Notes: generated from the letters alone by a model not told the origin. A DNA stretch of 29,460 bases from Candidatus Pelagibacter sp. (GCA_028222445.1 JAOISU010000008.1:1-29460); one strand, 5' to 3'; positions 1-9,031 are shown, counted from the first letter of the stretch. Numbers and translations: made by a program.

Positions 1-57
1 CAATAAAAGTTTTATTATAAGTTTTTCTTTAAATACTTCTAAAAATTTTTCACTCAT
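1..57 (-). CDS. Unknown protein, N-terminal fragment
   Basis: An open frame starts at ATG 57-55 on the minus strand and runs off the window edge after 19 codons, beginning MSEKFLEVFKEKL. Its start overlaps the TGA stop of the upstream glycosyltransferase gene in an ATGA arrangement, the same tight coupling used elsewhere in this window, so the two are probably cotranscribed. Too little is visible to assign a family. The alternating charged and hydrophobic residues suggest an N-terminal helix. Confidence 0.6.
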   Translation of the reverse strand, partial: MSEKFLEVFKEKLIIKLLL

Positions 58-722
58 TTATTAAAAAATAATTTAACCATATGTATCAAAATTAATAAAC
101 CATCTCTAATTTCATTAACTTTTTTAACACCACCGATCCTTGATTTTTCGTTAGAGGGTATATCAGAAATTTTTAAATAATTTTTTCTGGCTTTAATTGG
201 TAATTCTACACATAAAGTAAAATCTTTTTGTTGAAGATTTAATGAAAGTATTTTTTGTGTATCACCCATTACATAAGTGTATAAAATATCATTTATGGGT
301 AGATTAAAAAAAATTTTTCCAATTAAGCTAAAAAATTTATTCCCTAAAAAAGTTATAATCGTATCATCCTCACTACTTGCATTTTTTAAATATCTAGAAG
401 CGAATATTACATCTAATGATCTCATCTTTATTTGATTATACATTTCATTTAATTCGTAAGGATCAAACGAACCATCAGCATTAAAAATTGAAAAATATTT
501 TGTTTTAACATTCTTTATTCCAAGCAATATTGCGTCTCCATAACCTTTTTCTGTTTGATAAATTATATTTGATTTATACTTTTCTATTGAATTAATTGTT
601 ACATAATCTGTTTTTTCAAGAACAATTAAAAAGTTTAAATTTAACTTTTCTAGTTCCATAAGTACATAAGGCAGAGACTCAGGTTCTTTTTTTGCAGGTA
701 TAACTAACGTGAGATCATTCAT
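54..722 (-). CDS. Family 2 glycosyltransferase (dolichyl-phosphate-mannose-synthase-like)
   Basis: This 222-aa protein opens with a GT-A fold beta strand (LTLVIPAKKE, residues 4-13). Near residue 80 it carries NADGSFDP, the place where family 2 enzymes of the dolichyl-phosphate mannosyltransferase type have their D-A-D-G-[SQ]-D-P nucleotide-sugar and metal site. Here the first Asp is Asn. It probably transfers a sugar from a nucleotide donor to a lipid or polysaccharide acceptor at the membrane, but the sugar and acceptor cannot be told. There is no C-terminal membrane segment, so it lacks the anchoring domain of longer relatives. Its stop overlaps the start of the next minus-strand gene, which suggests an operon running off the left edge. 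The family call is fairly safe; the specific function is open. Confidence 0.75.
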   Translation of the reverse strand: MNDLTLVIPAKKEPESLPYVLMELEKLNLNFLIVLEKTDYVTINSIEKYKSNIIYQTEKGYGDAILLGIKNVKTKYFSIFNADGSFDPYELNEMYNQIKMRSLDVIFASRYLKNASSEDDTIITFLGNKFFSLIGKIFFNLPINDILYTYVMGDTQKILSLNLQQKDFTLCVELPIKARKNYLKISDIPSNEKSRIGGVKKVNEIRDGLLILIHMVKLFFNK

Positions 723-830
723 TTTTATTTTTTAACATAGATCAAATTTTTAACAATTTAATTAATCTTAAAATAAATAGAATAATTTTTTCTTTTAAAG
801 ACTAATTAAAACTATATAAAATTAATTCTA

Positions 831-1250
831 ATGATTATTTCAAACTTTACCCCATTTTTATCATTTTTAGGTGGCCTCTTAATTGGTTTATCGGTTGTTA
901 TTTTTTTTGTATTTAATGGCCGATTAATTGGAATAAGTGGAATCGCTAGCAATTTTTTAACCTCCAAAGATAATAGATTCTCTAATCTTTTATTTTTAAT
1001 TGGATTAATTATTGGACCTATTGTTTATAAAATGTTTAGCCAGGAAGAGATTAATATTTCAATTTCAAACTCATTTTATTTGTTAGCATTTGCAGGTTTA
1101 TTGGTTGGAGCTGGTACAAGAATAGGCGGAGGCTGTACTAGCGGTCATGGCATAAGTGGCATTGGAAGATTTTCTTTAAGATCAATTGTAGCTACAGTTA
1201 CATTTATGATCGTTGGAATTTTAACGGTTTTAGTAAAAAATTTAATATGA
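831..1250 (+). CDS. YeeE/YedE family sulfur transporter, N-terminal-half protein
   Basis: This 139-aa membrane protein has about four hydrophobic segments and the glycine-rich cysteine motif GGGCTSGHGISG (about residues 98-109), characteristic of YeeE/YedE (DUF395) proteins. Members of this family move thiosulfate or related sulfur species across the inner membrane through conserved cysteines. The gene corresponds to one half of the long single-chain YeeE; the other half is the next gene, joined by a 4-nt ATGA overlap, which suggests the two subunits assemble together. Upstream at 723-830 is an AT-rich divergent promoter region shared with the glycosyltransferase gene. The substrate is inferred from the family, not shown by the sequence. 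Confidence 0.85.
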   Translation: MIISNFTPFLSFLGGLLIGLSVVIFFVFNGRLIGISGIASNFLTSKDNRFSNLLFLIGLIIGPIVYKMFSQEEINISISNSFYLLAFAGLLVGAGTRIGGGCTSGHGISGIGRFSLRSIVATVTFMIVGILTVLVKNLI

Positions 1251-1669
1251 ATAAGATTATATCTTTAATTTGTGGAATAATATTTGGAATAGGTCTTACT
1301 GTTTCACAAATGATAAATCCTGAAAAAGTTTTAGGATTTTTAAATATTTTTGGAGACTGGGACCCTTCATTAGCATTTGTTATGATTGGAGCCTTAATAA
1401 TATCTTCACCTTTTTTTCATTTATTTAAAAATAATAAGAAACCAATTTTTGCTGATAAATTTTCTTATTCAAATAATAAAGAGTTAAATAAAAAATTAAT
1501 TATAGGCTCATCACTTTTTGGTGCGGGCTGGGGATTAGTAGGTTTATGCCCAGGACCTGCAATAGCGTCATTAGCTCTACTAAACTTAAATTCTGTAAGT
1601 TTTGTAATCTTTATGTTTGCAGGGTTTTATTTAGTTAAATTATTAGATTTAACTACTCAAGCACGATGA
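1247..1669 (+). CDS. YeeE/YedE family sulfur transporter, second-half protein (DUF6691 type)
   Basis: This 140-aa membrane protein carries the second YeeE/YedE cysteine motif, GAGWGLVGLCPGPAIAS (about residues 92-108), within four predicted membrane spans. It is the partner of the preceding gene, whose TGA stop overlaps its ATG, and together they reconstitute the two cysteine-bearing halves of a complete YeeE transporter. The likely role is import of a reduced sulfur compound such as thiosulfate, which fits an organism with several other reduced-sulfur genes in this window (24484-26719). Its 3' end overlaps by 13 nt a small antisense ORF at 1657-1824. Confidence 0.85.
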   Translation: MNKIISLICGIIFGIGLTVSQMINPEKVLGFLNIFGDWDPSLAFVMIGALIISSPFFHLFKNNKKPIFADKFSYSNNKELNKKLIIGSSLFGAGWGLVGLCPGPAIASLALLNLNSVSFVIFMFAGFYLVKLLDLTTQAR

Positions 1670-1824
1670 TAAAAATCATCTATATTTTTTTGAATTAAAC
1701 TCTTGGCAAAATTATTTGCTTGAGTTTCTTCAAAGGGTCCAAATTTTTCCTCTGTTTCTTTAATGATTGTTTCAATTTTATTTGGGTCTTTATGAATACC
1801 AACAATAACATAAAAATTTTTCAT
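1657..1824 (-). CDS. Small 55-aa protein of unknown function
   Basis: An open frame runs on the minus strand from ATG at 1824 to TGA at 1657-1659. The peptide begins MKNFYVIVGIHKDPNKIE and ends DDFYHRA, with an ordinary mix of charged and hydrophobic residues, no low-complexity bias, and a likely beta strand followed by an amphipathic helix. It fills a gap that otherwise has no gene and diverges from the oxidoreductase at 1861 with a 36-nt spacer. No family was recognised. The composition looks like a folded cytoplasmic protein, but coding status rests on frame and composition alone. Confidence 0.55.
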   Translation of the reverse strand: MKNFYVIVGIHKDPNKIETIIKETEEKFGPFEETQANNFAKSLIQKNIDDFYHRA

Positions 1825-1860
1825 AGATTTTTAATTTTTCTGGTCTATACCATCTTAATT

Positions 1861-2430
1861 ATGAAAAAAATATTTCTTTTATATGGGCATTATAATGAAA
1901 AGTCTTTTAATGCAGCTATTAGGGATACATTTATAGAAACTGCTGAAGCAAATGGTAATACAGTTGATTGTGTAGATTTATACAAAGAAAAATTTAATCC
2001 AGTTTTTGCAGGTGAACAAGCAGGAGAGGATGTGCTAGATCACAGAAGACGTATTGAAAAATGTGATACTATTGTTTTAATTGCTCCTATTTGGAATTTT
2101 AGAATGCCAGCTATTGTAGAAGGTTGGATAGATAAAGTTTTGTCACCCCCATGGGCTTTCACATTTAAGAAATTAGTTGGAAATTACGGTTATCCAATGG
2201 GAAACTTAAAAGATAAAAAGGCTATAATCTTTTGTACTTATGGTTCTCCAAGATTAGCTATTACAACATTTTTTTTAAATCTGCCTATTAGAAGGTTAAA
2301 AAGAGGTGTGTTTCATATGTGTGGCATTTATAATATTGTATACAGAAGATATTTTGCGGTACCGTTTGTAACTGATGATAAGCGAAATAAATTTCTTGAA
2401 GACGTTAAAAAGACGGCAAACAATATATAA
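1861..2430 (+). CDS. Flavodoxin-fold NAD(P)H dehydrogenase (quinone) family protein
   Basis: This is a 189-aa protein from the ATG at 1861 (MKKIFLLYGHYNEKSFNAAI). It shows the flavodoxin-like quinone reductase pattern: a first strand followed by the phosphate-binding loop GHYNEKSFN, then the middle motif IVLIAPIWNFRMPAIVEGW (about residues 80-98), which in this family contacts FMN or FAD and begins the dimer-interface helix. Such enzymes perform two-electron reduction of quinones or act as KefF-like partners of ion channels. An upstream in-frame ATG at 1720 would add about 47 residues that do not match the fold and would overlap the 1657-1824 ORF, so 1861 is preferred. The substrate is unknown. 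Confidence 0.8.
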   Translation: MKKIFLLYGHYNEKSFNAAIRDTFIETAEANGNTVDCVDLYKEKFNPVFAGEQAGEDVLDHRRRIEKCDTIVLIAPIWNFRMPAIVEGWIDKVLSPPWAFTFKKLVGNYGYPMGNLKDKKAIIFCTYGSPRLAITTFFLNLPIRRLKRGVFHMCGIYNIVYRRYFAVPFVTDDKRNKFLEDVKKTANNI

Positions 2431-2875
2431 GACCTTATTAATTTACTTTCTAAGTTTTACAATTTCACAAGCAGACTTAATAAAGCCTAATAGTAATATT
2501 GAGCCATACCAGGTTGTAGAAATTCAGTTAAAAAGTTTACAAAAAAACAATTCTCCGACTATAGACAATGGTATTGAACAAACATGGGAGTTTGCTCATC
2601 CTAGTAATAGAAAAAGCACAGGACCTTTGGATAGATTTAAGACCATGCTGAAGGGCAAATCATATAGAATATTATTAGATCATTTAGATCATGAAATTGT
2701 TCAAGAAAACCTTACCAATACAGTAGCTTTGTATGAAGTTAGTGTTCTTGGAAAAGACAAATCCTACTATAAATTTAAATGGCAGGTTGAAAAATATAAA
2801 AAAGATGGTCCTTTCAAAGACTGCTGGTTGACTACAATGGTGTCCGCTCCAATGCCTTTAGGATCTTCGATTTAA
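2375..2875 (+). CDS. Secreted small protein, DUF4864-like (tentative)
   Basis: The ORF codes for up to 166 aa. A positively charged stretch (KTLKRRQTIYK) is followed by the hydrophobic run TLLIYFLSFTISQA and then DLIKPNS, a signal peptide with probable cleavage after SQA. The mature part contains a PYQVVEIQLKSLQ helix, then WEFAHPSNRKSTGPLDRF and DCWLTTM, which I read as resembling DUF4864 secreted proteins; this is recognition from memory and uncertain. The ATG at 2375 lies 56 nt inside the preceding gene. A TTG at 2396 would give a more usual signal peptide starting MKTLKRRQ and may be the real start. Function unknown, location periplasm. Confidence 0.65.
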   Translation: MISEINFLKTLKRRQTIYKTLLIYFLSFTISQADLIKPNSNIEPYQVVEIQLKSLQKNNSPTIDNGIEQTWEFAHPSNRKSTGPLDRFKTMLKGKSYRILLDHLDHEIVQENLTNTVALYEVSVLGKDKSYYKFKWQVEKYKKDGPFKDCWLTTMVSAPMPLGSSI

Positions 2876-2934
2876 TTTAAGGGATAAACGAATTTTGTTT
2901 CGTTCGTAATGAAAATTTAGTAGGAATCGTTTTA

Positions 2935-5367
2935 ATGAAATCTAAAGCTAAAGTTGTCGTAGTTGGTGGTGGTGTAGTAGGAGTTAGTGCTCTTTATCAT
3001 TTAGCAAAAAAAGGTTGGTCAGATGTTGTTTTAATTGAGAGAAAAGAATTAACTTCTGGTTCCACTTGGCACGCTGCAGGATTATTACCTTTGTTTAATA
3101 TGAGCTATTCAGTTGGTCAACTTCATAAATATGCTGTCGATCTTTATAAAAAATTAGAGGAAGAAACTGGAAAAAATGTAGGTTTTAGTGTTGTATCAAA
3201 TATACGTTTAGCAAGTACTAAAGATAGAATGGATGAGTATCATCAGTATGCAGGTGTTGCTCAAACAATTGGTGTTGATGTAAAATTTTTAACACCCGAT
3301 CAGGTAAAAGAAATTTGGCCTTTGTGTAATACAGAAGATTTAATTGGTGCAATCCAACACCCAGAAGATGGATACATTCAGCCAGCTGATTTAACACAAG
3401 CAATGGCAACAGGTGCTAGAAATCTAGGTGCAGAAATTTATAGAAACACAGCTGTTGTAGGAATGAAACAAACTAAAGATGGCTGGATTGTTGAAACAGA
3501 TAAAGGTGCAATAGAGTGTGAACATGTAATTTCTTGCTCTGGAAATTTTGCAAGACAAACTGGAAAAATGGTTGGTTTAGATATTCCAGTAATACCAGTT
3601 GAACATCAATATATCGTAACAGAACCTCATCCAGATATTGTAAAAAGAAAAAAAGATGGTTTACCTGAAATGGGAGTTTTAAGAGATAGTGATAGTAGAT
3701 GGTATATGAGAGAGGAAGCAGGTGGATTAATATTAGGTCCATATGAAGATGGAGCACCCGCATGCTATGTAGATGGTCCGTCAAAAGATTCTGAATATGA
3801 ATTATTTCAAGAAGACTTAGATAGACTAGCACCACATATTGAAGGAGCGATTCACCGTGTACCTGCTTTTGGAGAAGTAGGAGTTAAGAAAGTTTATAAT
3901 GGTGCAATTTGTTATACACCTGATGGAAACCCGATTGTTGGACCCGCATGGGGATTAAAGAATTTTTGGATTAACGAAGGACATAGTTTTGGAATAACAG
4001 CAGCAGGTGGAGCTGGATGGCAACTTGCAGAATGGATAGTTGATGGTGAACCAACAATAGATATGCTTGGTGTCGAACCAAGAAGATTTGGTGATTATGT
4101 TTCAAAATCATATTTAAAAGAAAAAAATGAAGAAGCATACAATCATGTATTTAAAGTTCATTATCCAGACGAAGAAAGAGAAGCTGCTAGGGAATTAAGA
4201 ACATCACCTTGTTATGATAGAATGAAAGCCCTTGGTGCAGTTTTTGGTCAAAAATTTGGATGGGAAAGACCTAATTTCTTTGCAGTTGATGGGATGGAAC
4301 AAAAAGATGACTGGTCTTTTAGAAGATCTAAATGGTTTAAGGCGATAGAAAAAGAATGTAAAAATGTAAAAGAAAATGTTGGTCTTCTGGATATGACGGC
4401 ATTTGCAAAATGTAGAATTAAAGGATCTGGTGCTGAAGAGTTTTTAGATTATTTAGTTGCAAACAAACTCCCAAAAAAAATTGGTAGAATTGGACTATGT
4501 CATGCTCTTAATACTAAGGGTGGAGTGCATTCTGAATTTACAATCATGAAAGAAGCAGAGGGCAGTTATTATTTAGTTTCTGCGGGAGCAAATCAAAGAT
4601 TAGACCATGACTGGATTCAAAAATGGATGCCAACCGATGGTAGTGTTCAATTTGAAAACTTAACAAATAGCATTGGTGTTCTAGTTGTCTCTGGTCCTAA
4701 AGCTAGAGAGTTAATGACTAGAGTATCAAGAGATGATTTTTCAAATGAAAACTTTAAATGGTTAAGTGCAAAAACTGTTGATGTTGGAAATGCACAAGTT
4801 AATGCTATGAGAGTAAACTTTGTAGGGGAACTAGGTTGGGAACTTCATCACCCAATTGAATACCAAAATCATATTTTTGATAAATTAATAGAAGCTGGAA
4901 AAGATTTAGGTCTTAAGCCTTATGGAATTAGAGCTATGAATAGTTTAAGACTTGAAAAATCTTATAAACTTGTTGGTACAGAATTATCAATCGAATACTC
5001 ACCTTACGAATCTGGGTTAGATAGATTTATTCACCCAAATAAAGGAAAATTTATTGGATTAGAGGCTTTGAATAAATGGAGAGAAAAAGGATTTTCAAAT
5101 CAATTGGTTACCTTAGAAGTTCACAACATAGAAGATGCAGATGTTTTAGGAAATAATCCAATTTATGATAATGGAAAAGTAATTGGACGTGCAACTGGTG
5201 GAGATTTTGGTTTTAGACTAGGTAAATCAATAGCATTAGGAATGGTTAAGCCAGAGATTGCGACACCAGGGCAAAAATTGAAAATTGATATTCTTGGTAA
5301 AATGTATGATTGTACAATTTTAGAGGAAAGTCCTTATGACCCAGAAAACAATTTACTAAGAGCATAA
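2935..5367 (+). CDS. Dimethylglycine dehydrogenase family FAD enzyme (DAO + GCV_T domains)
   Basis: This 810-aa protein has an N-terminal FAD domain (GGGVVG at residues 11-16) followed by SGSTWHAAG (41-49), where His46 matches the residue that binds FAD covalently in mitochondrial dimethylglycine and sarcosine dehydrogenases. [10 protein letters not shown] near residue 222 belongs to the DAO fold. The second half, from about residue 420, is the folate-binding aminomethyltransferase (GCV_T) domain found in these enzymes, with motifs such as [13 protein letters not shown]. The enzyme oxidatively removes a methyl group from dimethylglycine or sarcosine, passes it to tetrahydrofolate and gives the electrons to ETF. 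That assignment is supported by the immediately downstream etfB, etfA and ETF-QO genes. The dimethylglycine versus sarcosine preference cannot be decided here. Confidence 0.88.
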   Translation: MKSKAKVVVVGGGVVGVSALYHLAKKGWSDVVLIERKELTSGSTWHAAGLLPLFNMSYSVGQLHKYAVDLYKKLEEETGKNVGFSVVSNIRLASTKDRMDEYHQYAGVAQTIGVDVKFLTPDQVKEIWPLCNTEDLIGAIQHPEDGYIQPADLTQAMATGARNLGAEIYRNTAVVGMKQTKDGWIVETDKGAIECEHVISCSGNFARQTGKMVGLDIPVIPVEHQYIVTEPHPDIVKRKKDGLPEMGVLRDSDSRWYMREEAGGLILGPYEDGAPACYVDGPSKDSEYELFQEDLDRLAPHIEGAIHRVPAFGEVGVKKVYNGAICYTPDGNPIVGPAWGLKNFWINEGHSFGITAAGGAGWQLAEWIVDGEPTIDMLGVEPRRFGDYVSKSYLKEKNEEAYNHVFKVHYPDEEREAARELRTSPCYDRMKALGAVFGQKFGWERPNFFAVDGMEQKDDWSFRRSKWFKAIEKECKNVKENVGLLDMTAFAKCRIKGSGAEEFLDYLVANKLPKKIGRIGLCHALNTKGGVHSEFTIMKEAEGSYYLVSAGANQRLDHDWIQKWMPTDGSVQFENLTNSIGVLVVSGPKARELMTRVSRDDFSNENFKWLSAKTVDVGNAQVNAMRVNFVGELGWELHHPIEYQNHIFDKLIEAGKDLGLKPYGIRAMNSLRLEKSYKLVGTELSIEYSPYESGLDRFIHPNKGKFIGLEALNKWREKGFSNQLVTLEVHNIEDADVLGNNPIYDNGKVIGRATGGDFGFRLGKSIALGMVKPEIATPGQKLKIDILGKMYDCTILEESPYDPENNLLRA

Positions 5368-6116
5368 TGAAAATATTAGTCGCCGTAAAAAGAGTTATTG
5401 ATTACAACGTCCAAATAAGAGTTAAGGATGATGGCACTGGTGTCGTCACAGACAACGTTAAAATGTCAACAAATCCACCTGATGATAATGCAATAGAAGA
5501 AGCTGTAAAAATTAAAGAAGCTGGTAAAGCCACAGAAATAGTAGCAGTAACTATTGGTGAAGAAAAGGCACAAGAAACAGTTCGTAAAGCATTAGCAGTT
5601 GGTGCAGACAGAGGAATTCATGTTAAAATAGATGGAATTGTTGAGCCTTTAGCTGTCGCTAAAATATTGCATAAAATTGTAGATAAAGAAAAACCAGATT
5701 TAGTGTTTATGGGAAAACAAGCAATTGATGATGATTGTAATCAAACTGGGCAAATGCTTAGTGCATTATTAAACTGGCCCCAGGCAACTTTTGCATCAAA
5801 GATAGACATTAAAGATAATAAATTAGAAATCATAAGAGAAATTGATGAAGGTTTGGAGACAATTGAAGTTAATGTTCCAGCAGTGGTTACTTGTGATTTA
5901 AGATTAAATGAACCTCGATATGCTTCATTACCAAATATTATGAAAGCTAAAAAAAAACCAATCGATGAACTATCAGCAGCAGATTTAGGTGTTGATGCAG
6001 CACCAAGAGTTCAACAAATTAAAGTTGAAGAGCCACCAAAAAGAAAAGCTGGAATAAAAGTGTCAAGTGTAGCTGAATTAGTACAAAAACTTAAAAATGA
6101 AGCGAAGGTTATATAA
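5367..6116 (+). CDS. etfB: Electron transfer flavoprotein subunit beta
   Basis: The 249-aa product begins [19 protein letters not shown], the usual start of ETF beta, and contains the AMP-binding region around [15 protein letters not shown] (residues 114-128) and the family signature-like stretch [20 protein letters not shown] (about 172-191). It forms the heterodimeric flavoprotein that takes electrons from acyl-CoA and methylglycine dehydrogenases. The ATG overlaps the TAA of the dehydrogenase by one base, and its own TAA overlaps the etfA ATG by one base, so this is one translationally coupled operon. Confidence 0.95.
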   Translation: MKILVAVKRVIDYNVQIRVKDDGTGVVTDNVKMSTNPPDDNAIEEAVKIKEAGKATEIVAVTIGEEKAQETVRKALAVGADRGIHVKIDGIVEPLAVAKILHKIVDKEKPDLVFMGKQAIDDDCNQTGQMLSALLNWPQATFASKIDIKDNKLEIIREIDEGLETIEVNVPAVVTCDLRLNEPRYASLPNIMKAKKKPIDELSAADLGVDAAPRVQQIKVEEPPKRKAGIKVSSVAELVQKLKNEAKVI

Positions 6117-7069
6117 TGTCTATTTTATTAATTGCTGAACATAATAATAAAGAATTAAGACCATTTACTCTTAATGCAATTACTGCAGCATCACAAATTG
6201 ATAGTGATGTTCATGCATTATTAATAGGAAATAATTGCTCTGAAGTTGCAAAAGCTTTATCTGAAATACCTTTGGTTAAAAAAGTAATACAAGCTGAAGC
6301 TTCTCATTATGAAAATTTTTTGCCTGAAAATTTTGCACCATTAGTCGTTAAGGCTTCTGAAAATTATTCACATGTAGTTAGCTCTGCAAATACATTTGGT
6401 AAAAATTTAATGCCAAGAATAGCAGCGTTGCTAGACACTTCACAAGTAAGCGATATAATAAAAGTGATTTCTCCAGATACATTTATAAGACCTATTTATG
6501 CGGGCAATGCATTTGCAACTGTTAAAAGCAATGATACAAAAAAATGCATAACTATAAGACCAACCTCATTTGAACCATGTGAAACGTCAGGAGGATCTGC
6601 AACAGTTGAAAAAATGGATGCTGCAGATGAAGTTACTGTATCAAAATTTATTAAAAGAGAAGAAGTTAAATCAGACAGACCAGAGCTTGGAACTGCAAGA
6701 GTTGTGATTTCAGGTGGAAGAGGTATGCAAAGCGGAGATAATTTTAAATTGATTACAGATATAGCTGATAAATTAAATGCAGCAATAGGAGCCTCACGTG
6801 CAGCAGTGGATGCTGGGTATATAAGCAATGAGCATCAAGTTGGTCAAACAGGTAAAGTTGTTGTACCAGATTTATATATTGCGGTTGGAATCTCTGGTGC
6901 AATTCAACATTTGGCTGGCATGAAAGAAAGTAAAATTATTGTTGCGATAAATAAAGATGGTGAAGCACCTATTTTTAGTGTTGCAGATTACGGTTTAGAA
7001 GCTGACTTGTTTGAAGCTCTTCCACAATTTCTAGAAGAATTGAATAAATTAAACACTATACAAAAATAG
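6116..7069 (+). CDS. etfA: Electron transfer flavoprotein subunit alpha
   Basis: The 317-aa product has the N-terminal alpha/beta domain ([18 protein letters not shown]) and the C-terminal FAD-binding domain with VVISGGRGMQSGDNF (about 197-211), GASRAAVDAGYI (about 224-235), GQTGKVVVPDLYIAVGISGA (about 242-261) and ending near DLFEALPQFLEEL. These are the canonical ETF alpha FAD contacts. It pairs with the beta subunit encoded just upstream and hands electrons to the ETF-ubiquinone oxidoreductase encoded 23 nt downstream. Length is typical. Confidence 0.95.
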   Translation: MSILLIAEHNNKELRPFTLNAITAASQIDSDVHALLIGNNCSEVAKALSEIPLVKKVIQAEASHYENFLPENFAPLVVKASENYSHVVSSANTFGKNLMPRIAALLDTSQVSDIIKVISPDTFIRPIYAGNAFATVKSNDTKKCITIRPTSFEPCETSGGSATVEKMDAADEVTVSKFIKREEVKSDRPELGTARVVISGGRGMQSGDNFKLITDIADKLNAAIGASRAAVDAGYISNEHQVGQTGKVVVPDLYIAVGISGAIQHLAGMKESKIIVAINKDGEAPIFSVADYGLEADLFEALPQFLEELNKLNTIQK

Positions 7070-7092
7070 CAAATAATATAAAAAAATACCAT

Positions 7093-8712
7093 ATGCCTAG
7101 AGAAGCAATGGAATATGATGTGGTGATTGTTGGAGGTGGTCCCTCAGGATTATCAACTGCAATTAAATTAAAACAAATAAATCCAGAATTAAATGTTTGT
7201 CTATTAGAAAAAGCATCTGAGATCGGTGCTCATATTTTAAGTGGTAATGTTTTTGAAACCAGGGCCTTAGAGGAGTTATTGCCAAATTGGAAAGAACTAA
7301 ATTCACCTATTAAAACCAAGGTTTCTAAGGAAAAATTTTTATTTTTGGGAAAATCCAAATCAATAAGTTGGCCTACTTGGTTGTTACCATCAGTTCAACA
7401 AAATCATAACAATTACATAATTAGTTTAGCTAATTTATGTAGATGGTTAGCAGAACAAGCAGAAGGTTTAGGAGTTGAAATATTTCCAGGCTTTCCAGCA
7501 AGTGAAATTTTATATAATGAAGATGGATCAGTCAAAGGAGTTGCAACTCAAGATATGGGAGTTGATAAAGAAGGAAACAAAAAAGATAGTTTTGAACCTG
7601 GCATAGAACTTTTAGGAAAAGTTACTGTTTTTGCTGAAGGATGTAGAGGACATCTTGGAAAACAATTAATTGAAAAATTTAATTTATCTGAAGGTAAAGA
7701 CCCTCAACAATATGGAATTGGATTTAAAGAAATTTGGGAAATAACTGAAAAAAATCATCAAGAAGGAATGGTCATGCATACTGCAGGTTGGCCACTAGAT
7801 AACAATACTTATGGTGGAAGCTTTATGTATCATGCAGAAAATAAACAAGTTTTTTTAGGTTATGTAATTGGTCTTGATTATAAAAACCCATATCTTTCCC
7901 CGTTTGATGAATTTCAAAGATTTAAAACTCATCCTGTAATTAAAAAAATAATTGAAGGTGGAAAACGTATTTCTTATGGTGCTCGTGCTTTAATTGAGGG
8001 TGGACTACAAAGTTTACCAAAAATGTTTATGCCGGGAGCTTTGCTTATTGGTTGTGATGCGGGAACTTTAAATATGCCAAAAATTAAAGGGTCACATACC
8101 GCAATGAAGAGTGGAATGATTGCAGCTGAAACTATCAATGAGCATTTAAAAGAAAATAAAAGTTTATCCATATATGAAGATAAGTTCAAAAAAAGCTGGG
8201 TCTATCAAGAATTACATGCGGCTCGAAATGTTAAACCAAGTTTTAGCTGGGGCTTAATTCTTGGAATAATATTCACTGGAATCGATCAAATATTGTTTAG
8301 AGGAAAATTACCTTTTACCTTAAAGCATAAACATGCTGACCACGAAACATTAAAGCCAGCAAATGAAATGCCAAAAATTGATTATCCAAAACCAGACAAT
8401 GTAATTACCTTTGACAAAACAAGTTCTGTTTATTTAACAGGAACCAATCATGCTGACAATCAACCAGTGCACTTACAATTAAAAGATCCTAATTTACCAA
8501 TAAATTATACTTTAGAAAAATTTGATGAACCTGCACAACGATATTGTCCAGCAGGTGTTTATGAAGTTCAAAATGAAAATGGGATAAATAAATTTGTGAT
8601 AAATTCACAAAATTGTATTCATTGTAAAACCTGTGATATCAAAGAGCCTTCCCAAAATATTACTTGGGTGACGCCTGAAGGAAGTGGTGGTCCAAAGTAT
8701 GGAAATATGTAA
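7093..8712 (+). CDS. Electron transfer flavoprotein-ubiquinone oxidoreductase
   Basis: This 539-aa membrane-associated enzyme oxidises reduced ETF and reduces ubiquinone. It has the FAD Rossmann motif VIVGGGPSG (11-19) and, at the C-terminus, the 4Fe-4S ligands: Cys485 in RYCPAG and Cys508, Cys511 and Cys514 in CIHCKTCDIKEP. The terminal segment TWVTPEGSGGPKYGNM is typical of the family. Being last in the dehydrogenase-etfB-etfA cluster, it completes the path from the methylglycine dehydrogenase to the respiratory quinone pool. The start MPREAMEYDVV at 7093 is preferred because it sits directly after the etfA stop and precedes the first beta strand. Confidence 0.95.
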   Translation: MPREAMEYDVVIVGGGPSGLSTAIKLKQINPELNVCLLEKASEIGAHILSGNVFETRALEELLPNWKELNSPIKTKVSKEKFLFLGKSKSISWPTWLLPSVQQNHNNYIISLANLCRWLAEQAEGLGVEIFPGFPASEILYNEDGSVKGVATQDMGVDKEGNKKDSFEPGIELLGKVTVFAEGCRGHLGKQLIEKFNLSEGKDPQQYGIGFKEIWEITEKNHQEGMVMHTAGWPLDNNTYGGSFMYHAENKQVFLGYVIGLDYKNPYLSPFDEFQRFKTHPVIKKIIEGGKRISYGARALIEGGLQSLPKMFMPGALLIGCDAGTLNMPKIKGSHTAMKSGMIAAETINEHLKENKSLSIYEDKFKKSWVYQELHAARNVKPSFSWGLILGIIFTGIDQILFRGKLPFTLKHKHADHETLKPANEMPKIDYPKPDNVITFDKTSSVYLTGTNHADNQPVHLQLKDPNLPINYTLEKFDEPAQRYCPAGVYEVQNENGINKFVINSQNCIHCKTCDIKEPSQNITWVTPEGSGGPKYGNM

Positions 8713-8928
8713 TTAGAAAGATAAAATTAACCCAACAACAAAAACTAAACTAAGTCCAAGTCCAGCTAATACTAAGTTAGTTCTTGTTTCTTTTTCTTGA
8801 ACTTTTCTTGCTCTATTTAAAAGTACATTTATATCAACTCGCTTCGATGAAACTTCCTCATTTTGAATAGGGGTCGTAAAATAAGGAAGTTCACTTTCCC
8901 CAGAGCTAATTTTTTTTTCAGAACTCAT
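8713..8928 (-). CDS. Small tail-anchored membrane protein, unknown function
   Basis: A 71-aa product starts MSSEKKISSGESELPYF. It has a hydrophilic Ser/Glu-rich first half, a charged helix DINVLLNRARKVQEKETRTN (about 33-52) and a single C-terminal membrane span LVLAGLGLSLVFVVGLILSF running to the last residue. This suggests a C-tail anchor with the N-terminus in the cytoplasm. Its stop abuts that of the ETF-QO gene (convergent, no gap), and its start diverges from the regulator at 9032. No family recognised; the membrane topology is the only firm feature. Confidence 0.75.
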   Translation of the reverse strand: MSSEKKISSGESELPYFTTPIQNEEVSSKRVDINVLLNRARKVQEKETRTNLVLAGLGLSLVFVVGLILSF

Positions 8929-8972
8929 GACTATAATAAATCATAGTTGGTACATCTTAACAATTTTGCATT

Positions 8973-9019
8973 TGTTCATTTTGGGTTGACTCTAGTCTTA
9001 ATTATGTTCATTTTGGGTT
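8973..9019 (+). promoter_or_regulatory. Direct repeat, candidate operator upstream of the two-HTH regulator
   Basis: TGTTCATTTTGGGTT occurs exactly twice, at 8973-8987 and 9005-9019, 32 bp apart centre to centre (about three helical turns), ending 12 bp before the ATG of the regulator gene. A variant with the same flanks, GTTCAAAATGGGTT, lies at 10871-10884 just upstream of the BASS transporter gene. The arrangement suggests autoregulation by the regulator. The repeats are seen directly; the binding protein is inferred. Confidence 0.6.
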
Positions 9020-9031
9020 AAAATATAATTC

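Noticed and set aside
1720..1860. N-terminal extension of the flavodoxin-fold oxidoreductase
   Set aside because: It does not match the fold and overlaps a better-looking ORF on the other strand; ATG 1861 gives a typical N-terminus.
2887..2904. Hairpin AACGAA/TTCGTT before the dehydrogenase gene as a riboswitch or terminator
   Set aside because: The stem is only 6 bp, without a T tract or any known riboswitch core; the 60-nt gap is too short for a glycine riboswitch.
3218..3835. Antisense ORFs within the dimethylglycine dehydrogenase gene
   Set aside because: Their His/Leu-rich composition is the usual mirror of a coding strand; the sense gene is clear.
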